Below are positions 15,228 to 21,209 of a DNA stretch of 21,209 nucleotides, piece by piece. The notes beneath the pieces are model-generated. The model saw only the letters and a list, made by a program, of their open reading frames with translations, did not search any database and was not told the DNA's origin. Location: the NCBI GenBank assembly GCA_964542475.1, contig CAZIUL010000068.1, positions 1 through 21,209 on the forward strand. Reading direction: 5' to 3'. Source of the stretch: CAZIUL01 sp964542475. GTDB taxonomy: Bacteria; Planctomycetota; B15-G4; CAYZWU01. A program made the position numbers and the translations under genes. The first letter of the stretch is position 1; every line of letters starts with the position of its first letter.

Positions 15228-16478
15228 ATGTTGACATCTCCTGAAGAGCGGAGCCAATCCGGGCCATCAGAGGCCGCCCAGGGCCGGGACGCCCTTTCCC
15301 AGGCCTTTTATCGGGAAAAGAATGTGGCGGATTTCCGGCAAAAGCCCGCCGATTCCCTTTTCGTGATCATCAGGAAGTGTGTCCGTTTCCTCTTGCCGTT
15401 GCTCTGCATGCTCATCGCCCTGGACATGGCGTTTCGCTGGCTGCTGCCACCGGAGAAGCTCCTCCCATACATGCAGAAGTCTTTGGCCTGTTACACCATC
15501 AAGGTTGACCGGCTCTCCAGCAGCCCCGCACCGGACCTGCTTTTTCTGGGATCCTCCCGAGCTCGTGACGCGATCGTTCCACAGGTTTTCGAAAAAGGAC
15601 TGGAACAGGTCTGGAAGCGGCCGGTCCGGGTTTTCAATGCCGGCTTGGCTGGAGCGAGAATGGAAGAATACTGCGCCCTGGCCAGTTCACACCTGCCGGA
15701 TCCGCCCCCCCCCTACGTGGTGATCGGTTTATCAGGCTCCGAGATTGCGCGGGTCCACGACTTCCGCTATGCCTCCCGCTTTCTTTGGAACACCTCCGGT
15801 TTTTACAACTACCTGAATCGGACTTCTTTCAGCGATTTTAAAGTGAAGCACATTGAATACTTCATCGAATCCTTGGTCTGCCGGCTCTGTTATGTCTTCA
15901 AATACAGGGACGCCCACACCGCCCTGCTGAAGGAGACTTTGGCGGACTTGCTGCGCCTAAACGAGAATGAGCCCGAATGGAGCAAGGCGGACAGGGAGAT
16001 CAAACGAAAAAGACTGGTGGAGCATGTGCTCGCTGACGACGGCTACTCGCTCCTGGTTCCCAGCAAGAATACCCTGGAAGAGAAGCTCAAGATACACAAA
16101 AAACTCCCCATCCGCAACCAGGATGAGCTCGACCGGGACCCGGACATTTTCAACGAAGCCAGCGTGACTCTTATAAAAACGCTTGTATCCTGTTTCAGGA
16201 ATAAGGGCGTCAAGGTGGCCTTTGCGGAGGTGCCGCCAAGCCCTTACCTGCAGGATATGAATCCTGTGCTCCTGGGCGAGGAGTTCCGCATGCGAATGAC
16301 GGAGGAGGTGAAAAAGCTGGACGTGCCCTTTTTTACATTCCCCCCGGAGGAGATCGAGCTCACCAACCGGCATTACGGGGATCCCAGCCACTTCAACAGG
16401 GATGGGGCAAGGCAATACAGCAAACAACTCCTGGAAAAACTCTACCGGGCCGGTTTCTTCGACAAGAAAGCGCAATGA
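15228..16478 (+). CDS. Membrane-anchored SGNH-hydrolase-like protein (acyltransfer partner)
   Basis: Protein of 416 aa with one membrane segment (about 52-72) after a polar N-terminus, so the rest is probably extracytoplasmic. An SGNH-type fold is indicated by LLFLGSSRARD (candidate nucleophile S109) and, near the C-terminus, HYGDPSHFNRDG with D385 and H388 as the Asp/His pair. Membrane-anchored SGNH proteins beside MBOAT enzymes (for example AlgJ/AlgX-like or DltD-like) deliver or transfer acetyl groups to extracellular polymers; this gene faces such an MBOAT. I chose ATG at 15228, with GGAG just upstream at short spacing. A TTG at 15213 would add five residues. Similarity outside the motifs is too low to assign a polymer. 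Confidence 0.75.
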   Translation: MLTSPEERSQSGPSEAAQGRDALSQAFYREKNVADFRQKPADSLFVIIRKCVRFLLPLLCMLIALDMAFRWLLPPEKLLPYMQKSLACYTIKVDRLSSSPAPDLLFLGSSRARDAIVPQVFEKGLEQVWKRPVRVFNAGLAGARMEEYCALASSHLPDPPPPYVVIGLSGSEIARVHDFRYASRFLWNTSGFYNYLNRTSFSDFKVKHIEYFIESLVCRLCYVFKYRDAHTALLKETLADLLRLNENEPEWSKADREIKRKRLVEHVLADDGYSLLVPSKNTLEEKLKIHKKLPIRNQDELDRDPDIFNEASVTLIKTLVSCFRNKGVKVAFAEVPPSPYLQDMNPVLLGEEFRMRMTEEVKKLDVPFFTFPPEEIELTNRHYGDPSHFNRDGARQYSKQLLEKLYRAGFFDKKAQ

Positions 16479-16497
16479 TCGTTTTCTGCCGGCCCGC

Positions 16498-16572
16498 GGT
16501 CATCTCCTGAACCGCGCCATGCCACAGCGCAGTTTACGGCACCTCGCGACAAAGAGTATGAAACAAGCGGGC
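16498..16572 (+). repeat. Single 75-bp copy of the palindrome arm
   Basis: Ungapped alignment by eye to the reverse complement of 6012-6086 gives 64 matches of 75. The best block is CGGCACCTCGCGAC followed by AAGAGTATGAAA. The copy starts 20 bp after the SGNH stop codon and ends on the first base of the MBOAT stop codon, filling the space between two convergent genes. It has no inverted partner here. Confidence 0.8.
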
Positions 16573-17999
16573 TAGAACTGAAAGTAAACAAAAGCCTGGG
16601 TATCACAGGCGCCAAAGATGGCCAGGAAAACGATGAGCGCGGTATAACCGAGGACCTGCAGGGGCAGGGGCAGGGTAGCACGGGCCGCGATCCTCCCGGG
16701 CAGGTTAAGCTCGCAGGCCACGCTGCACACCATGACCAGCCCGTAGAACCAGAGGATCAAGGGGTCGAAGAGCCGCTCTCCCGCGCCGTCGAAGATGAGC
16801 ATGCGCCACACAGACTCCACGGAAACGAAGATATGGGGCGCGCGGAAGATGGCCAGCCCGATGAAGAAGAAGATGTTCACGATGAAGACCCGCAGGATTT
16901 TCCCGGGCAGGGTGTCCAGAAATTTCATGGTCCCGCCGGAGCGGCTTATCGGAATCATGAGCAGGCGATAACCGACAATGAGCAGGCCGTTGAAAAAGCC
17001 CCAGGCCACGAACTGCCAGTTGGCGCCGTGCCACAACCCAATAATGGTCATGGTGAACAGCACGTTGAACAGGAGCCGGGCCTGCCCCACGCGGGATCCG
17101 CCCAGGGCAATGTAAAGATAATCCCGCATGAAGGAATAAAGCGTGATGTGCCACCGCCGCCAGAAGTCACCGATATTCGTGGCGGTGAAAGGAAAGCGGA
17201 AGTTTTCCGGCAGCCGGAATCCCATGATACGGGCAGAGCCGATGGCCATGTCCGAGTACCCGGAAAAATCGCAGTAGACCTGCACGGCAAAACCGATGGA
17301 CCCCATCCACACGGTGGCCGCGTCGTAGCCGGATGGGTTCTCGAAGATGCGGTCCACATAGCCTGAAACATTGTCCGCAATGAAGACCTTCTTGGTGAAT
17401 CCGATCGCAAAGCGGTTGATGCCCTCAGCTACGTCCGTCCACCAGATCACTATGTTCCGGCGGATCTGGGGCAGAAACTCCACGGCCCGCACAATTGGGC
17501 CGGATACGAGCTGGGGAAAGAAAGCCACGAAAACCGCAAATTCGATAAAATTCCGTGTGGGTTCGAGTTTGCGGCGGTAGATGTCCAGGCTGTAACTCAT
17601 GGTCTGGAAGGTATAGAAGCTGATGCCCACCGGCAGGATCAGATCCAGCATCACGGGATTGGTCTGCAACCCCACGAAACCGAGAAGCGCTTGAAAGGAT
17701 CCGATAAAGAATCCCGCGTATTTAAAGGTACACAGGATTCCCAGGTTCACGATGATGCTTACCATGAGCCAGGCCAGGCGTTTTCGGTCGGATGTGCATC
17801 CGGGGAGTCGGAGCCCCACCACATAGTCAACCAGCGTGGAGATGATGATCAGGGAGAGAAACCGGGGGTCCCAGCTTGCATAAAAGACATAGCTGGCCAT
17901 GAGCAGCAGGTACTGCCGATAGCGAAGCCGTTTGCATGCAAAGTAAAGCAGCAGCACCAACGGAAAAAAGATAAGGAAGCGAAAGCTGGAAAAGATCAA
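16572..17999 (-). CDS. MBOAT-family O-acyltransferase (AlgI-like)
   Basis: Polytopic membrane acyltransferase of 475 aa, the usual AlgI length, with about ten hydrophobic segments along its length. Family signatures: N-terminal FSSFRFLIFFPLVLLLYF, PVGISFYTFQTMSYSLDIYR (123-142), FFPQLVSGPIVR (160-171), VYCDFSGYSDMAIG (241-254), DFWRRWHITLYSF (H284) and the catalytic-His motif IGLWHGANWQF (H324). It is expected to carry acyl groups across the membrane for O-acetylation of an exported polysaccharide. The start is TTG at 17999; its residues match the family N-terminus exactly, although no ribosome site is clear. The gene converges on the SGNH-like gene, its probable partner. No alginate synthesis genes are nearby, so the polymer is unknown. 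Confidence 0.92.
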   Translation of the reverse strand: MIFSSFRFLIFFPLVLLLYFACKRLRYRQYLLLMASYVFYASWDPRFLSLIIISTLVDYVVGLRLPGCTSDRKRLAWLMVSIIVNLGILCTFKYAGFFIGSFQALLGFVGLQTNPVMLDLILPVGISFYTFQTMSYSLDIYRRKLEPTRNFIEFAVFVAFFPQLVSGPIVRAVEFLPQIRRNIVIWWTDVAEGINRFAIGFTKKVFIADNVSGYVDRIFENPSGYDAATVWMGSIGFAVQVYCDFSGYSDMAIGSARIMGFRLPENFRFPFTATNIGDFWRRWHITLYSFMRDYLYIALGGSRVGQARLLFNVLFTMTIIGLWHGANWQFVAWGFFNGLLIVGYRLLMIPISRSGGTMKFLDTLPGKILRVFIVNIFFFIGLAIFRAPHIFVSVESVWRMLIFDGAGERLFDPLILWFYGLVMVCSVACELNLPGRIAARATLPLPLQVLGYTALIVFLAIFGACDTQAFVYFQF

Positions 18000-18259
18000 T
18001 AGGCTGTATTCTTAAAAAAGGCTGTAGTTGCCGACGCGCAGTCTCATATCGTTTTTCGTTTCAATCTTACTGATAAAGCTCCCCGTATTCTATTGTCTGC
18101 CTCCCTCTTTTACAAACGTGGTCTTGCTTCTTGTGGTTTGCCTTTTCCGCCAAGCAGCCCGATCGTGAGATGTTACAAACCCTTTACACAGAAACAGCCT
18201 CCAGAAGCATATATATAGCCAGAGAAACGATTTTTTTTATCGACCGAAAGGAGGCTGTC
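18000..18259. other. Divergent intergenic region between MBOAT and VIT-VWA genes
   Basis: Both genes start away from this 260-bp AT-richer region, so it should hold two promoters. A TTTACA/CATATA pair (about 18190-18220) is a weak candidate for the plus-strand gene, with longer than ideal spacing. No gene, repeat or riboswitch was recognised. Confidence 0.4.
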
Positions 18260-20578
18260 ATGAGGTTCACGAGCGACCGATTTACTGTCGTATCACTGCT
18301 GGTTGTTTTTATGCTGCCGGCTGCGGGAGGGGAAGGCCGGGCCCAGTCCGTGCTTTCGTCGCGGCGTCCCCTGGCATCGAACGTTGTGGTGCCTCAATCC
18401 AGGGCGTTCTCCATGAACCGTGTAAAAGCTGTTGAGGTTGTTGGTGTCGATGTCCGCGCAAAAATCCTGGGGCAGGCTGCAACCACTACCATGGAGATAA
18501 GCCTGAGAAACCCTACACGCGGGCGCCAGGAGGCCGAGCTAATCGTTCCGGTTCCGGACGGGGCCGTGGTAAAAAGCTTCACGTTCCAGGGCGCGGGCAG
18601 CGAACCCTCGGCAGTGGTTCTGCCCAGGGAGGAGGCAAGGGAAACGTACAACGCCATCGTGGCCAGGGTGCGCGATCCCGCCCTGCTCGAGTTCGTGGGG
18701 TACAACCTGATCCGCTCCAGCGTCTTTCCGGTCGAACCCGGGGGCAAGCAAAAGCTGCAGCTCACCTACGAGCACCTCCTTCCGGCTGACGGCGGGCGCA
18801 TCGATTATGTGCTGCCAAGGAGTGAATCGATCCTTTACAACATCCCGTGGAAGATCTCGCTGCAGATCAAATCGAAGACTCCCATCACAACGGTCTACAG
18901 CCCGAGCCACACGCTCTTGACCGATCGACAGGGCCCGGGCGATCTGTCCGTCCGGATCGCGGACTCAGCCGCGCTCGAACCCGGCGCGTTTCGCCTGTCC
19001 TGGCTCCTGGAAAAGAGCAATGCGGTGACAGCTTCGCTTTTCGCCTATCCGGATCCCAAGATCGGAGGTGGATATTTCCTCCTGCTTGCCGGGCTGCCGA
19101 CCCCCTCCAACCAGGGTGACAGCCCCGCCATCCGGCGCGAGATAACGCTGGTCCTCGATCGCTCGGGCAGCATGAACGGCGAAAAAATCGAGCAGGTGCG
19201 CGAGGCGGCAAAGCAGGTTCTCGCCGGCTTGATGGAAGGCGAATCGTTCAACATCATCGCTTACAACGAACAGATCGACCTGTTCTCCGAAACGCCGGTC
19301 CCCAAGACCGCACAGAGCATGAAAAGCGCGCGGGCTTACCTGGACGGGCTTCTCCCCAGGGGCGGAACGAACATCCATGACGCCCTTCTCGAAGCCATGC
19401 GAAGCCGGCCTGCTGACGGCGCGCTGCCCATAGTGCTTTTTTTGACCGACGGGCTCCCCACGATCGGCCAGACCTCCGAGAAGGCGATCCGAAACGTGGC
19501 CATGGCAGCGAATCCATACAACAGGCGTATCTTCACCTTTGGAGTCGGCATGGATGTCAACACGCCGCTCCTGGACAAGATCGCCAGGGAGACCAGGGCA
19601 ACGGCCACATTCGTTCTTCCCGAAGAGGACATCGAGGTCAAGGTGGCCCGGGTGTTCAACAAGCTGGCAGGGCCTGTTCTCGCCGGCCCGCGCCTGAATG
19701 TGCTCGGCCCCGAAGGAAAACCGGCGCCCGGGCGGGTCCGCGACGTTCTGCCGGGCACTCTGCCCGATCTTTTCGACGGCGACCAGCTCGTGGTGCTTGG
19801 CACCTACGTGGGTACGGAGCCGCTTCTCTTCAGTCTGCGAGGCGACTACCTGGGCGCGGACAGGGCGTTCCGTTTCAGCTTGCCTCTGGACAGGGCAACC
19901 ACACGGAACGGGTTCGTCCCGCGGCTCTGGGCAAGCCGGAAGATCGCTGTGCTGGTCGATGCCATCCGGGAGAGCGGAGCGGATGTCACCGCGACCTCCG
20001 CAGCGTCGCCGGGCATGACGGATCCTAGGATGAAGGAGCTGGTGGACGAGGTGGTTCGCCTGTCCATGGAGTTCGGGATTCTCACGGAGTACACCGCTTT
20101 TCTTGCCCGGGAAGGAAGCGATCTGGCGCAGCGCGACAGGATGGTTGCCGAAGCTGCCCATAACTTCACGAGCCGCGCCCTTTACTCGCGTTCGGGCAAG
20201 GGATCTGTCAACCAGGAGCTGAACATCGGCTCTCAGAGAGGCCAGTCAAAGCTTAACTTCAACAACTACTTTCTGGACCGGAACATGAACCGCGTGGCTG
20301 TCACAACGGTCCAGCAGCTCAACGACCGCGCGTTCTACCGGCGCGGGAACAGGTGGGTGGACAGCCGGATATTCAACAGGACAAGCGAGGCGGAAGCGGA
20401 GCGGGTCATCGAGTTCGGCACGCAGGCTTTCGATGAGCTGCTGCGCGAGCTTTCCGCGGAAGGCCGCCAGGGCATCGTTTCCCTGAAGGGCGAAATCCTC
20501 GTCCTGATCGACGGCGAGGCAGTGATCATCAGGTCCGCTGCCGCGCAAAAGAGCGAAACAGCGGACAATAACGGGTAA
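18260..20578 (+). CDS. Secreted VIT and von Willebrand A domain protein
   Basis: Inter-alpha-trypsin-inhibitor heavy-chain-like protein of 772 aa. A signal peptide (about 1-29) is followed by a VIT domain (about 50-175; EISLRNPTRGRQEAELIVPV, FVGYNLIRSSVFPV). A VWA domain at about 294-470 has a complete metal-ion-dependent adhesion site: D300-R-S302-G-S304, the Thr of RGGTNIHDAL and the Asp of LTDGLPT. The C-terminal about 300 residues are beta/alpha mixed and less conserved. ATG at 18260 has a strong AAAGGAGG ribosome site; a longer frame to 18131 lacks one and would hide the signal peptide. It is probably a metal-dependent adhesion or assembly protein at the cell surface or periplasm. A second VWA gene follows by 47 bp. 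Confidence 0.9.
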   Translation: MRFTSDRFTVVSLLVVFMLPAAGGEGRAQSVLSSRRPLASNVVVPQSRAFSMNRVKAVEVVGVDVRAKILGQAATTTMEISLRNPTRGRQEAELIVPVPDGAVVKSFTFQGAGSEPSAVVLPREEARETYNAIVARVRDPALLEFVGYNLIRSSVFPVEPGGKQKLQLTYEHLLPADGGRIDYVLPRSESILYNIPWKISLQIKSKTPITTVYSPSHTLLTDRQGPGDLSVRIADSAALEPGAFRLSWLLEKSNAVTASLFAYPDPKIGGGYFLLLAGLPTPSNQGDSPAIRREITLVLDRSGSMNGEKIEQVREAAKQVLAGLMEGESFNIIAYNEQIDLFSETPVPKTAQSMKSARAYLDGLLPRGGTNIHDALLEAMRSRPADGALPIVLFLTDGLPTIGQTSEKAIRNVAMAANPYNRRIFTFGVGMDVNTPLLDKIARETRATATFVLPEEDIEVKVARVFNKLAGPVLAGPRLNVLGPEGKPAPGRVRDVLPGTLPDLFDGDQLVVLGTYVGTEPLLFSLRGDYLGADRAFRFSLPLDRATTRNGFVPRLWASRKIAVLVDAIRESGADVTATSAASPGMTDPRMKELVDEVVRLSMEFGILTEYTAFLAREGSDLAQRDRMVAEAAHNFTSRALYSRSGKGSVNQELNIGSQRGQSKLNFNNYFLDRNMNRVAVTTVQQLNDRAFYRRGNRWVDSRIFNRTSEAEAERVIEFGTQAFDELLRELSAEGRQGIVSLKGEILVLIDGEAVIIRSAAAQKSETADNNG

Positions 20579-20625
20579 TGTTTTTTTTGTCGGGCCGTAA
20601 AGGCTCTTTATCAGGAGGTAAAACA

Positions 20626-21209
20626 ATGAAGAGTTCAACAATGCTTATCTGTGTATTCGCGGCATCGATCCTTTTTGCCGCACCGACGATCGCAACGGCG
20701 GCAGAGGAAAACCCGGCAGTGGAAGGCGAAAAGGCCCGCATTCAGATGGCGATTCTCCTCGACACCAGCGGCAGCATGCGCGGGCTGATCAACCAGGCCA
20801 GAACTCAGCTGTGGAAAATCGTCAATGAATTCGTAACAATGAAGCAACACGGCCGGACCCCCGAGCTGGAGGTGTCGCTTTACGAGTACGGGAAGGACAG
20901 CCTGGCCAAGGAGGAGGGTTACTTGAGAATGATCCTGCCACTGACAACGGACCTTGACAAGGTTTCCCAGGAGCTGTTCGCGCTGGGGACCAACGGCGGC
21001 AGCGAGTATTGCGGCCGGGTCATTCAGGAGGCGACAGCGAGCCTTGCCTGGAGCGAAAACCCGAACGACCTGAAAACGATCTTCATAGCGGGCAACGAAG
21101 CTTTTACCCAGGGTTCGGTGGATTATCACGAGGCCTGCAAGGCAGCGGTCACGAGGGGCGTGGTCGTGAACACGATCTTCTGCGGCGACCACCAGATGGG
21201 GATCAACAC
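20626..21209 (+). CDS. Secreted VWA-domain protein (partial, runs off right edge)
   Basis: The visible 194 codons encode a signal peptide (about 1-25, cleavage near ATA-A) and the first part of a VWA domain with MIDAS D46-T-S48-G-S50 in ILLDTSGSMRG. It continues through QLWKIVNEFV, LEVSLYEYGKDSLAK, LPLTTDLDKVSQELFAL, TNGGSEYCGRVI and IFIAGNEAFTQG. This pattern is a distinct VWA subgroup seen in secreted proteins of Planctomycetes and deltaproteobacteria, as I recall. ATG at 20626 has AGGAGGT at 20613-20619. It is probably cotranscribed with the VIT-VWA gene. The C-terminus lies beyond the window. Confidence 0.88.
   Translation, partial: MKSSTMLICVFAASILFAAPTIATAAEENPAVEGEKARIQMAILLDTSGSMRGLINQARTQLWKIVNEFVTMKQHGRTPELEVSLYEYGKDSLAKEEGYLRMILPLTTDLDKVSQELFALGTNGGSEYCGRVIQEATASLAWSENPNDLKTIFIAGNEAFTQGSVDYHEACKAAVTRGVVVNTIFCGDHQMGIN

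Noticed and set aside
18965..20161. 398-codon minus-strand frame opposite the VIT-VWA gene
   Set aside because: It is antisense to a gene with complete VIT and VWA motifs and has no recognisable domain or ribosome site.

Overview
The window looks like chromosomal DNA of a free-living Gram-negative bacterium of moderately high GC. Secreted proteins with Sec signal peptides, an AlgI-type acyltransferase, a formylglycine-type sulfatase, VIT/VWA proteins and a secreted peptidylarginine-deiminase family all point that way. LexA has no E. coli-type box upstream; a different palindrome sits over its promoter. The gene content fits the PVC group (Lentisphaerae/Kiritimatiellae/Planctomycetes) or a deltaproteobacterial (Desulfobacterota/Myxococcota-like) lineage. 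I cannot choose between them from the sequence alone. There are no rRNA or tRNA genes, CRISPR arrays, transposases or phage genes.

Layout. (1) 73-1446 (+): an iduronate-2-sulfatase-like sulfatase whose signal peptide appears cut off. (2) 1486-6876 (-): an SOS mutagenesis block reading lexA, a small DUF6504-like protein, a Y-family polymerase and a short DnaE-type polymerase; the last three genes are tightly packed or overlapping. Between lexA and the small gene lie a REP-like hairpin and a 174-bp near-symmetric palindrome. A single arm of that palindrome recurs 10 kb away. (3) 6989-13431 (-): two secreted peptidylarginine-deiminase-like proteins resembling Porphyromonas gingivalis PPAD, followed by a LytS-type histidine kinase and a LytTR response regulator that overlap by 4 bp. 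(4) 13745-14939 (-): an SPFH/band-7 membrane protein with a ribbon-helix-helix partner. (5) 15228-17999: a membrane-anchored SGNH-like protein (+) facing a convergent AlgI-type MBOAT acyltransferase (-), with the third repeat arm between them. (6) 18260-21209 (+): a secreted VIT-VWA protein and a second secreted VWA protein that runs off the right edge.

How the parts may work together. The lexA block is a recognisable damage-inducible translesion module. DinB keeps three acidic residues but has Asp where the family has Glu, and DnaE keeps its polymerase aspartates but has lost PHP metal ligands. The deiminase pair keeps every PPAD catalytic position but lacks the two arginines that make PPAD prefer C-terminal arginine, so any activity should have a different substrate preference. 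The linked LytTR system could control these exported enzymes or sense their effects. The SGNH/MBOAT pair probably O-acylates an extracellular polymer.
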